Assembly (NCBI GenBank): GCA_038233055.1
Contig: JBBSMS010000111.1
Span: 1-11,353, forward strand
Length of the DNA stretch: 11,353 nt
Direction of reading: 5' to 3'
From: Salsipaludibacter sp038233055
GTDB lineage: Bacteria; Actinomycetota; Nitriliruptoria; Nitriliruptorales; Nitriliruptoraceae
A program made the position numbers and the translations under genes. The notes under the pieces are model-generated. The model ran no database searches. It was not told the DNA's origin and saw only the letters and a program-made list of their open reading frames with translations. Positions 1 through 7,076 of the stretch are shown in pieces (position 1 is the first letter of the stretch; every line of letters starts with the position of its first letter).

Positions 1-294
1 ACGGCAGGTCTGGGACAACACCAGTTCCGGCGCGACGCCCAGGACGGCCTCGGTGGCGCCGGTGTCGAGGATGCGGATCAACGACTCGACGATGTCGACC
101 ATCAGGCGGTCCACGGCCGACGTGGACTGAACGAGTCGGCCGATTGCGGCGGTGGCTGCATGGGCGGACCAGTCGATCGATGAGGCCGCGGACGGCACCG
201 GCGCGACGCCGTCTGCGACCGGCAGCACCGACCGGCCGTCTGCCCGGGCATCGTGGTCCGGGTCGTGCGGTGGCGGGGCGGTCGGGGAGTTCAT
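1..294 (-). CDS. N-terminal fragment of an unidentified protein, possibly DUF222/HNH (13E12-type) endonuclease family
   Basis: An open minus-strand frame starts at ATG 294 and leaves the window at base 1 after 98 codons without a stop. Residues 1-40 are a Pro/Ala/Asp-rich, probably disordered leader. Residues 41-98 look helical, with a leucine/isoleucine-rich stretch (VDRLMVDIVESLIRILDTG, about 61-79) followed by GVAPELVLSQTCR. That pattern recalls the start of the DUF222 domain in actinobacterial HNH endonuclease-like (13E12 repeat) proteins, but the domain core and the HNH motif lie outside the window, so the family is a guess. There is no clear Shine-Dalgarno sequence. Instead a TANNNT element sits six bases before the ATG, suggesting a leaderless transcript. 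The coding signal (high GC3) is good. It lies downstream of, and in the same direction as, the secreted-protein gene ending at 546, with a 251-base gap. Confidence 0.6.
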   Translation of the reverse strand, partial: MNSPTAPPPHDPDHDARADGRSVLPVADGVAPVPSAASSIDWSAHAATAAIGRLVQSTSAVDRLMVDIVESLIRILDTGATEAVLGVAPELVLSQTCR

Positions 295-300
295 GGGTCC

Positions 301-306
301 ACCATA
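301..306 (-). promoter_or_regulatory. Possible -10 element of a leaderless promoter
   Basis: On the minus strand TATGGT (TANNNT form) ends exactly six bases before the ATG at 294, the spacing at which the start codon itself would be +1. No good -35 hexamer is seen 16-18 bases upstream. The element also overlaps an out-of-frame ATG, and a six-base match is weak evidence alone. Confidence 0.3.
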
Positions 307-486
307 GACCCGGGGTGTGACAACGAGAGGGATCGAAAGTGGATCTGTGGAAAGGGCCCCCGGCCAGCCGGACGTGCGCCAGGCGTCGCTCACCGCAGTG
401 GAGACACTGGAGTGGCTCGTGCAGGGCACGGCGAACGCAGGCTGACGGTGGGGAGTGACCAGTTGGAAGCCAGCTGTTGGATCAAC

Positions 487-504
487 CCCAGGGACCTGCC
501 TGGG
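487..504 (-). terminator. Weak hairpin after the secreted-protein gene
   Basis: CCCAGG and CCTGGG form a perfect 6-bp stem with a 6-base loop, about 40 bases past the stop of the secreted-protein gene. No T-run follows in the direction of transcription, so it would be at best an imperfect intrinsic terminator. Nothing else is evident in 295-545. Confidence 0.25.
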
Positions 505-545
505 CGGAAAGTGGTCTGGCAGGGGTTGGGTCGGGGTCGTCTTGA

Positions 546-1580
546 TCAGCCGGTGAGGACGGCCTGGATCTCACGGATGTCGAGGTCGAAGGACTCGACG
601 AGGTAGATCGGGTCGGCTGGCAGTGGTTCCCACGGGCCGCCGGCGTCGCGCCATTCGCCGGTCCAGCGCACGTCGACCTGGATGGTGCGGTCGCCCTTGA
701 CGGTGTAGGTGTGGGTGATGAGGTCGGGGTCGTCGAAGCCGTCGTCCTCGTCGCCGTCGCGGTAGGGCCGACCGTTGGCCTCGATCCAGTCGGTCGGGGG
801 CACGTCGTCGTTCCAACGGATCCGGTGGGCGGCCGTGGCGCGGAGTTCGATCGTCTCGCCGGGCAGGGTCCAGGTGATCGTGCGCGGGTCGGTGTCGATG
901 TCGTAGTCGGGCTGGTAGTCCTCGACCGACACGATGGTGGGCACCCCGACCACGCTGTAGGTCGTCGGCTCGGTCAGCACCGCCGGCGCCAGCGGCTGCG
1001 CCCATGCCTGCCACCCGATCAACGCCCGCTCCAGCGGCGTGATCAGCGCCACCATGATCTCGTCCGCCTGATCGACACATGGCAGCATCAACTGCTGCCG
1101 GTACACCCCCCGGACCGCATCGGTCCCGATGAGCAGGCCGCCACCGGTCGGTGTCGGGCCGTAGAAGTTCGTCGCGGCCCTAGCTGCTGCCGTACGGGTT
1201 GCGTACTGCCCGCCCGACGGGTTCGGTTCCCTGTCGTAGCCAGCTTCGATCCGCCAACAGGCTGCTTGGCTGTCGCTTGTGGATACCCGATGCGTGTAGT
1301 GCGTCACCTTCCTCGCCGGTACGGACCTCTTGTCTCCTCGCTCCGCTTCGCCTCCTGAGCCCGCTCCCGCTCTTGGGGCTCGGCAGTCGTACTCGAACGA
1401 GTACGCATTCCCCCCCACGTCAACCGCAACCGAATCCGTGCTTGGCGCGGCAGGGCACACATCGTCGGACGCTACAGCGACGTTGCTCGGTTCCTCGGGG
1501 GCCTCGGTAGCTTGGGCGGGGCAAGTCGCCAAGAGTAGGGCGATGCCGGAGGCAGCAGCCGGGAGAGCAGTTCTTCTCAT
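546..1580 (-). CDS. Secreted protein of unknown function, coupled to the upstream lipoprotein
   Basis: The product has 344 residues. It begins with a Sec-type signal peptide: RR at 2-3, a hydrophobic core at about 5-19, and likely cleavage after AQA at 22-24. A Cys at residue 20 follows LAT, which is a poor lipobox, so signal peptidase I is favoured. The mature part has four cysteines (about 42, 66, 108 and one in MLPC). The C-terminal third is acidic and then beta-strand-like (HTYTVKGDRTIQVDVRW), recalling small extracellular beta-sandwich domains of actinobacterial proteins. I do not recognise a named family. Its ATG overlaps the TGA of the upstream lipoprotein as ATGA, so the two are probably translationally coupled and may act together at the cell surface. 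Codons for residues 1-140 are less GC-rich at position three than the rest. An extracellular role is inferred only from the signal peptide. Confidence 0.75.
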   Translation of the reverse strand: MRRTALPAAASGIALLLATCPAQATEAPEEPSNVAVASDDVCPAAPSTDSVAVDVGGNAYSFEYDCRAPRAGAGSGGEAERGDKRSVPARKVTHYTHRVSTSDSQAACWRIEAGYDREPNPSGGQYATRTAAARAATNFYGPTPTGGGLLIGTDAVRGVYRQQLMLPCVDQADEIMVALITPLERALIGWQAWAQPLAPAVLTEPTTYSVVGVPTIVSVEDYQPDYDIDTDPRTITWTLPGETIELRATAAHRIRWNDDVPPTDWIEANGRPYRDGDEDDGFDDPDLITHTYTVKGDRTIQVDVRWTGEWRDAGGPWEPLPADPIYLVESFDLDIREIQAVLTG

Positions 1581-2302
1581 TCCGTCACCTCGAGTTCGCA
1601 GAGGGGCGACGTCCGCTCTTCGCGCAACTCAATATCGCGATACCAGCCACTTGGATTCGAGACCGGGCCGTCGTGAGCGGACCGCAGAGCGGTCCAGTTG
1701 GTGGCTGGATCCACAGCCTCCCCGGCCAATCCGCTTTGGTTCCGCTCTAGCTGGACCTCAAAGCAATCTTGGCGGGTGTCAAGGACCTCGAGAACGGTTT
1801 CGGAAGTACCGGTGGGATCCGAAGTATTGAAGTTCTGGAAGCCGTCTCGTGCTATCTGATTCCAGAGTTCGCCGTAGGCTCCAAGAAGGCCTTCGTTGTA
1901 GATTCGAGCGAGTTGGGCATTGAACTCTGCACCACTCCCGCCTGAAACATCGTCTCCTCGGGTGATGAGGTCGATGATCGCGTCATCAAGAATTTGGTTC
2001 TGGACGTCGATGACGGCCTGGGCTTCGGCGAGGGTGACCTCGCCGTCGTCGGCGATGGTCGACAGGTCGTCGGGGACGTCGGCGGCGGTGGGGCTGGGGG
2101 ACGGCGACGGCGTGGAGGAGGCCGTCGGGGTCGGACTGGGCGTGGGTAACGGGGTAGGTGTGGGGGCGGGACTGGGCGTCGGGGGCGGCGACTCCGTGGT
2201 GGCCGTCGGCGTCGGCGACGGGCTGGTGACGTCGCCGTCGGTGCACGCGGTGAGGCCCAGTGCGCAGGCCAGGACGGCTGCGGCGATGGCGAGGGTTCTC
2301 AC
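1577..2302 (-). CDS. Lipoprotein with a Pro/Thr/Ser-rich linker, function unknown
   Basis: The frame is open far upstream, but the gene must start at GTG 2302. This start has AAGGA eight bases before it and produces a lipoprotein signal with hydrophobic residues 4-19 and lipobox LTAC, giving a lipidated Cys20. Residues about 25-75 are a low-complexity PT/PS linker, as in surface proteins that must span the cell wall. Residues 80-241 form the functional part, with helical ADDGEVTLAEAQAVIDVQNQ, then Cys180 in DCFEVQLE, the motif NPSGWYRDIEL, and Cys235. The total is 241 residues. Short, similar-looking C-terminal patterns occur in many uncharacterised actinobacterial lipoproteins, often next to a secreted partner, as here. 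The stop overlaps the next gene as ATGA. From residue about 102 onward third-position GC falls to about two thirds by my hand count, unlike the linker region and neighbouring genes. Confidence 0.8.
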   Translation of the reverse strand: MRTLAIAAAVLACALGLTACTDGDVTSPSPTPTATTESPPPTPSPAPTPTPLPTPSPTPTASSTPSPSPSPTAADVPDDLSTIADDGEVTLAEAQAVIDVQNQILDDAIIDLITRGDDVSGGSGAEFNAQLARIYNEGLLGAYGELWNQIARDGFQNFNTSDPTGTSETVLEVLDTRQDCFEVQLERNQSGLAGEAVDPATNWTALRSAHDGPVSNPSGWYRDIELREERTSPLCELEVTE

Positions 2303-2343
2303 GAGGGTTGTCCTTCGGGGCCGGAGCGGTGGTGAAAGTACAC
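2299..2343 (-). CDS. Possible 14-codon leader ORF coupled to the lipoprotein gene
   Basis: GTG at 2343 is preceded by a near-ideal Shine-Dalgarno sequence GGAGGA with 5-base spacing. It opens a short frame (MYFHHRSGPEGQPS) whose TGA overlaps the lipoprotein GTG as GTGA. This would be a coupled leader peptide or the remnant C-terminus of the gene upstream. An alternative reading of the same bases is a promoter: TACTTT at 2340-2335 fits TANNNT and would start a transcript with a leader of about 25 bases, which would make the short ORF untranslated. Confidence 0.3.
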   Translation of the reverse strand: MYFHHRSGPEGQPS

Positions 2344-2729
2344 GACGTTCCTCCGTGGGCGCAAGGCCGTCCGCGTCCGTGTGGACGGCGGTGGAGGCCG
2401 GGGTGCCGTCCGTGGGACGCCGCGTCGTGGCCTCGCGTTGCGCCTGATCGGACTCCTCGGCGAGGGTCGGGACGCGGGACAACTCGCCACGTGATGCCGT
2501 GCCGAGTGGACACCCGGGTCCCGTCCACGAGGTGGCTGCTGCGCCAGATTGACACCAGCCACCTCGCCCACGCGAACCCGGCGACCGCCAGCGCCACCGC
2601 CCGCCTCGGCTGTCCGTACCACCACACGGCACTCGCCATGGCGAGCCCCACGGCCAGGCCGAGAACCCCGTCCGGATCGGGTTCGCCGTCGACTCGCGCC
2701 CGCCGACCGGGATCACGGCACGGCTCCAT
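2344..2729 (-). pseudogene. Small two-helix membrane protein gene with coding signal in more than one frame
   Basis: From ATG 2729 one minus frame reads two hydrophobic segments: residues about 22-38 (VLGLAVGLAMASAVWWY) and 44-62 (AVALAVAGFAWARWLVSIW). Its third-position GC is very high, so this part was selected as protein. Near 2490 the GC3 signal leaves this frame and continues in the frame one base further along (ELSRVPTLAEESDQAQREA and onward to about 2355), which has no stop before the lipoprotein start. A third frame ends at 2299. The simplest reading is a frameshifted or decayed gene, or an indel error in the sequence. The start is uncertain: no good Shine-Dalgarno sequence precedes ATG 2729, and the frame is open up to GTG 2861, four bases after the pentapeptide gene stop. 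The family is not recognised; a DUF3017-like small membrane protein is a weak possibility. Confidence 0.4.
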
Positions 2730-2865
2730 GGGAGGCAGGCGCGAATCTCCTGTGGGTCGTCGACACGGTCCATCCGACGGCGGCGAGGGACCCGCCACCG
2801 ATGCACCTCCCGCTGCACGCCAGCCGTCAGGCCACAGACCGTCGATCCTCCGCGGACTCACGGGG

Positions 2866-3414
2866 TCAGCCGGACAGGTCGACCTCGGCGCCGCGACTGC
2901 GGGCCAGCGCCACGGCCAGCGCCAGGTCGATCTGGGTCCCGGTGAGGTCGGCGTCGTCGAAGATCGCGCGGTCGACCCGTGCGCCGCGCAGGTCGGCCCG
3001 GGACAGGTCGGCCTGGCGCAGGTTGGCGGCCTCGAGGTCGGCGCCGATCAGGTCGGCCTCGACCAGCACCGCGCTGTCCAGGTCGGCGTGTGCCAACCGC
3101 AGGCCGGCCAGTGAGCGGCCGCGGAGGTCGCACTGGCGCAGGTTGGTCCACGACCAGTCGCCCCCCTCCACCTCGATGGCCAGCAACTTCGCCCCGGTCA
3201 GGTCACTGCCGGTCAACTTGCAGCCCAGGAAGCGCACGGTCGCCAGGTTGGTCCCCGGGAAGGTGCAGTTGGTGAACGCGCTGCCGTCGTGGACCGATCC
3301 GGTCAGGTCGGTGTTGGTGAAGGTGCATGCGCTGAACGTCGACTGGCGCGTGTCCAGGCCCGGCAGGTCACCACCGCGGACGGTGCAGTCGGTGAAGGTC
3401 CACCCGACCAGCAC
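2866..3414 (-). CDS. Pentapeptide-repeat protein
   Basis: Tandem A(D/N)LXX-type pentapeptides fill the product, clearest in the second half (LVEADLIGADLEAANLRQADLSRADLRGA, seen in pieces), with earlier FTNCTF/FLGCKL-type repeats. Such proteins fold as a right-handed square beta-helix. Some (Qnr, MfpA) bind DNA gyrase as DNA mimics, but most have no known role, and nothing here points to gyrase. The C-terminus (ALAVALARSRGAEVDL) is a capping helix common in this group. GTG 3414 has GAGGA four bases upstream and gives 182 residues. However, the frame stays open and protein-like upstream (REIVGQDLFDEDLFERCEDG), matching where relatives have their N-terminus. No ATG, GTG or TTG lies between 3414 and the BI-1 stop at 3526; only CTG 3507 is available, which would give 213 residues. 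Confidence 0.85.
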   Translation of the reverse strand: MLVGWTFTDCTVRGGDLPGLDTRQSTFSACTFTNTDLTGSVHDGSAFTNCTFPGTNLATVRFLGCKLTGSDLTGAKLLAIEVEGGDWSWTNLRQCDLRGRSLAGLRLAHADLDSAVLVEADLIGADLEAANLRQADLSRADLRGARVDRAIFDDADLTGTQIDLALAVALARSRGAEVDLSG

Positions 3415-3525
3415 GCCATCCTCACAACGCTCGAACAGGTCCTCGTCAAACAGGTCCTGGCCGACGATCTCGCGCTCGGGCGAGCCGTCGGGACCGGCTG
3501 GGGACAGAGCGGCGACGGGCCGGCC

Positions 3526-4221
3526 TCAGCGGCGCGACAGCAGGCGCAGCAGGTAGAAGAAGATCAGCGCGATCGAGCCGAACAGCGACGCGGCGGCCCC
3601 GACCTCGCGATTGGCGGGCATGTGGTGGTAGATCTTCTGGGTGTCGTACAGCACGGCGCCGCCGGCCAACGCGATCATCGCCACCGAGAACCACGCGCCC
3701 AGGTTCAGGACCCCGAACACGCCCAGCGCGATCAGGCCGAGCGCGGCGAACCCGCCCCACATCAGCAGCGACCGCATGAACGAGAAGTCCACCGCAGTGG
3801 TGATGGCGATGCCGGACAGGGCGACGAAACCCAGCAGGGTGATCCCGGCGGCCAAGGTGATGGTCCCGTCCGGTGCGCTGGTGGCCGCGATGGCCAGCAT
3901 CGGGGTGAAGATCAGCGAGTAGGCGGCGACCAGGCCGAACAGGCCGGCGTACTGGACCCCGCGGGACGCCGACGCGGTGGCGCGCTGGGCCATCCACGAC
4001 GCGACCATGAACCCGCCCAGGATGAGCAGCCAGTTGGTGCGCTGGACCAGGCCCAGGAACGTCTCGGCGATGCCGCTGCTGAACAGGAACCACTCCAGGC
4101 CCACGAAGGCCGCGATGGCCAGCAGGAGGTGGGCGTAGACCCGGACCATGAAGGCCCGCTGGGCGGTCGCGCCCATCTGTGCGGCGGGGATCGCCGGGGC
4201 CGGCGGTGGTGAGAGCGACAT
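3526..4221 (-). CDS. Bax inhibitor-1/YccA family membrane protein
   Basis: The 231-residue product has seven hydrophobic helices (about 29-47, 63-79, 89-112, 121-141, 151-173, 175-192 and 207-227) and the family hallmark YDTQKI at 192-197 near the C-terminus, where the conserved acidic residue lies. Its length fits bacterial members such as YbhL or YetJ. Family members are pH-sensitive calcium-leak channels or modulators of membrane stress; the role in this organism is unknown. I chose ATG 4221 because ACGAGG lies nine bases before it; a TTG at 4242 would add seven residues. TAGCAT at 4258-4253 may be the -10 element. The gene is divergent from rpmE and heads the minus-strand run. Its TGA is directly followed by the open frame of the pentapeptide-repeat gene. 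Confidence 0.93.
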   Translation of the reverse strand: MSLSPPPAPAIPAAQMGATAQRAFMVRVYAHLLLAIAAFVGLEWFLFSSGIAETFLGLVQRTNWLLILGGFMVASWMAQRATASASRGVQYAGLFGLVAAYSLIFTPMLAIAATSAPDGTITLAAGITLLGFVALSGIAITTAVDFSFMRSLLMWGGFAALGLIALGVFGVLNLGAWFSVAMIALAGGAVLYDTQKIYHHMPANREVGAAASLFGSIALIFFYLLRLLSRR

Positions 4222-4561
4222 GGGCGGCAACCTCGTGGTCAACAGGATCGCGATGCTATCCCGCGCAACGACTTGCTTCGTGCTGGCGAGGACCTGTCGA
4301 CCATGGCCGGCGTGGCGTGCTCGACCCGGGGCTGCACGCGGACCGCGACCGTCCTGGCGGTGGCCGTGATCGTCGTGAGACGTGACGGCCTGGCCACGGT
4401 CCAGGTGTCCTGGATCGCGCTACCATGGCTCATCGCCTCCGTCCCGACCGGGAATGCCTCCCGCGCCGGTGACGTTGTGTCCCGGCGCCGCGCTCGTCCG
4501 GCCGGTGCCTCAAGACGACGCTGTTTCGGGCGTCGCACCCAAACCACGAGGACAATCCATC
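4222..4561. other. Divergent intergenic region between the BI-1 gene and rpmE
   Basis: These 340 bases separate two divergent genes and must hold both promoters. On the plus strand TACCAT at 4421-4426 is the best TANNNT -10 candidate for rpmE, without a convincing -35. On the minus strand TAGCAT at 4258-4253 is the candidate for the BI-1 gene. Between 4260 and 4420 I see no convincing gene. An ATG at 4303 opens a plus-strand frame that looks coding for about 40 codons but has no proper end. Confidence 0.6.
4484..4535 (+). promoter_or_regulatory. Structured rpmE leader, candidate L31-type ribosomal protein leader
   Basis: Two hairpins precede rpmE. The first is GGCGCCG (4484-4490) with CGGTGCC (4503-4509), including one G-U pair. 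The second is CGACGC (4516-4521) with GCGTCG (4530-4535), a perfect 6-bp stem with an 8-base loop that ends 12 bases before the Shine-Dalgarno sequence. Autoregulatory leaders in front of bL31 genes have been described in Actinobacteria, so binding by L31 is plausible, but I match this by position and shape only, not to a known consensus. Confidence 0.35.
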
Positions 4562-4777
4562 ATGCGCCAAGGCATCCACCCCGAGTACAAGACCATGACG
4601 GTGATCTGCTCCTGCGGGAACACCTTCGAGACCGGCGGCACCGTCGACAAGGTCAGCGTCGAACTGTGCAACGACTGCCACCCGTTCTACACAGGCAAGC
4701 AGCGCATGGTCGACGCGGGCGGCCGGGTCGACCGCTTCAAGCGCCGTCTCCAGAAGTCCCAGGACGCCAACAACTGA
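4562..4777 (+). CDS. rpmE: 50S ribosomal protein bL31, zinc-binding form
   Basis: The 71-residue product has the L31 signature: IHPEY near the N-terminus, CSCGN at 16-20 and CNDCHPFYTG at 36-45. Cys16, Cys18, Cys36 and Cys39 make up the zinc site of the C+ type. In many actinobacteria a cysteine-lacking paralogue replaces this form under zinc starvation; no such gene or Zur box is evident here. bL31 bridges the two ribosomal subunits. ATG 4562 has GAGGA nine bases upstream, and the product length is right for the family, so the longer open frame upstream is not used. It sits just before prfA, the usual actinobacterial order, though rho, often found upstream, is absent and a divergent gene takes its place. 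Confidence 0.97.
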   Translation: MRQGIHPEYKTMTVICSCGNTFETGGTVDKVSVELCNDCHPFYTGKQRMVDAGGRVDRFKRRLQKSQDANN

Positions 4778-4825
4778 CCTGCAGCACCCTGTCCGGCGTC
4801 GTGACCTGACGTCTGGCATCCTCGA

Positions 4826-4857
4826 GGCGCCGGCCCACCGATCCGGGTGCCGGCGCC
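4826..4857 (+). terminator. GC-rich hairpin between rpmE and prfA
   Basis: GGCGCCGGC (4826-4834) pairs perfectly with GCCGGCGCC (4849-4857) around a 14-base loop, which can add an ACC/GGT pairing. No T-run follows, so it may slow or partly terminate transcription after rpmE rather than end it. It covers the GTG at 4847, which argues against that codon as the prfA start. Confidence 0.45.
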
Positions 4858-4909
4858 GTCGTACGTCCGGGGACGCGCAGCGACCAGCCCCGGTGAGGAA
4901 GTGGTGGAG

Positions 4910-5973
<1,064 letters not shown>

Positions 5974-5977
<4 letters not shown>

Positions 5978-6162
5978 CCAGATCTGTTCATCATGGTCAG
6001 GTGGAGGGTCCGGCAGGTCGTCCGGGGCGGCCTGGACAGGACGGGATACCGATGGTGGAGGCTTCCGACGTGGGTCCGACGATCGTGACGGGCCGGGTCG
6101 AGTCGAACGTGCCCACGGTGCGGCGTGGGCGCTTGTCGCGGCCGAACCCGCACTCGGCATGA
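5974..6162 (+). CDS. Small 62-residue ORF linking prfA to prmC
   Basis: Its ATG overlaps the prfA stop as ATGA (5974-5977), and its TGA overlaps the prmC start as ATGA (6159-6162). prmC has no Shine-Dalgarno sequence of its own, so ribosomes ending this ORF could supply its translation. The product is Gly/Arg/Pro-rich at first and then VGPTIVTGRVESNVPTVRRG. The second half, from about residue 27, has high third-position GC, while the first 25 codons do not. There is no signal peptide, membrane segment or recognised domain. It may be a real small protein, or simply a translated bridge that couples the two genes. The alternative is 180 bases of untranslated spacer with a coincidental pair of overlaps. 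Confidence 0.4.
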
Positions 6163-7076
6163 CGGCGGCCGGGTGCGCCGACGTGGACGAGATCGTGGCC
6201 ATGGTGCGGACGCGATTGATGGCGGCGGGGATTCGGGTGTCGCAGGAGGCGCGCTGGCTGGTGGAGGCGGCGACCGATGACGGGGTGGTCGATCGTCGGT
6301 GGCTGGACCGGGCCGTGGAGCGACGGGTGGAGGGCGAGCCGTTGCAGGTGGTGATCGAGGCGACGGCCTTCCGGCACGTGACGGTGGCGTGCCGGGCGGG
6401 CGTCTTCGTGCCGCGGCCGGAGACCGAGGTCGTGGCCGGGGTGGCGATCGAGGCCGCGCTGGCGTGGCCCGCGTCCGAGCGGCGGGTCCTCGACCTGTGC
6501 ACGGGCACCGGGGCGATCGCCCTGGCCGTGGCCAGCGAGGTGCCGGGCGCGAAGGTGGTCGCCGTGGAGCGCGATGCCACGGCGGTCGACCTCGCCCGCG
6601 ACAACGTCGCGCGGCTGGTCGCGCGCAGCCGTCCGGAGCCGTGGCGGGTCGGCGACCACCTCGCCCCGCACGCCCGGGTGGAGGTCGTGGCTGGCGACCT
6701 GTTCGCGGCGCTCCCGGACGACTGGCGCGGGCGTGTTGCGGTGCTCGTGGCCAACCCGCCGTACCTCCCGGCCACCGATCGCGGCACCTGGGCCGCCGAT
6801 GTGGCCGACCACGAACCCGATGCCGCACTCGTCGCCGGACCGGACGGGCACGAGGTCGTCGACGCGATCCTGGCGGGCGCGGCGGCGTGGCTGGCGCCCG
6901 GCGGCACGGTCGTGGTGGAGATCGACGAACGCCGCGGTGGCGACGCGGTGGCGGTGGCTGGCACGGGCGGCCTGCGAGACGTCACACTGGTGCCCGACCT
7001 GGCCGGTCGCGCCCGCGCCGTCCGCGCTCGCGTCCCGGCCGAGGTCACCGCTCCGACAAGGAACCTCGATGGCTGA
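6159..7076 (+). CDS. prmC: Release factor glutamine methyltransferase PrmC (HemK)
   Basis: PrmC transfers a methyl group from S-adenosylmethionine to the glutamine of the release-factor GGQ motif, raising termination efficiency. The 305-residue product has a helical N-terminal domain (1-80) with EGEPLQ at 59-63, then PRPETE at 85-90, the SAM motif VLDLCTGTGAIAL starting at 110, an acidic ribose-binding position in VVAVERDA (133-140), and the catalytic NPPY at 199-202, which is the family hallmark. HEPDAALVAGPDG at 218-230 is also typical. ATG 6159 is the first start in the frame and gives the usual N-terminus. It has no Shine-Dalgarno sequence and overlaps the stop of the 62-codon ORF, implying coupling. 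The gene ends eight bases inside tsaC. Its substrate RF1 is encoded just upstream, the common arrangement. Confidence 0.96.
   Translation: MTAAGCADVDEIVAMVRTRLMAAGIRVSQEARWLVEAATDDGVVDRRWLDRAVERRVEGEPLQVVIEATAFRHVTVACRAGVFVPRPETEVVAGVAIEAALAWPASERRVLDLCTGTGAIALAVASEVPGAKVVAVERDATAVDLARDNVARLVARSRPEPWRVGDHLAPHARVEVVAGDLFAALPDDWRGRVAVLVANPPYLPATDRGTWAADVADHEPDAALVAGPDGHEVVDAILAGAAAWLAPGGTVVVEIDERRGGDAVAVAGTGGLRDVTLVPDLAGRARAVRARVPAEVTAPTRNLDG

Noticed and set aside
312..317. TTGTCA on the minus strand as the -35 for the left-edge gene or as half of a CRP site
   Set aside because: Spacing to TATGGT is only about 11 bases, and the matching TGTGA half-site is absent.
253..606. 117-codon plus-strand frame across the left intergenic region
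   Set aside because: It overlaps the ends of two better-supported minus-strand genes, has no start context and reads as Gly/Arg-rich noise.
3289..4212. 307-codon Gln/Gly/Arg-rich plus-strand frame
   Set aside because: It lies opposite the BI-1 gene, whose seven helices and YDTQ motif are clear; its composition is what antisense of a hydrophobic GC-rich gene gives.
4303..4809. Plus-strand frame beginning MAGVACSTRGCTRTATV, faintly like the CSRxGC start of the DUF3499 family
   Set aside because: The rest of that domain (second Cys/His set) is missing, the frame runs through rpmE without stopping, and the GC3 signal fades after about 40 codons. At most a relic.
4847..4909. GTG 4847 as the prfA start
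   Set aside because: It lies within a strong hairpin and adds 21 residues not expected in RF1; ATG 4910 has GAGGA upstream and gives normal length.
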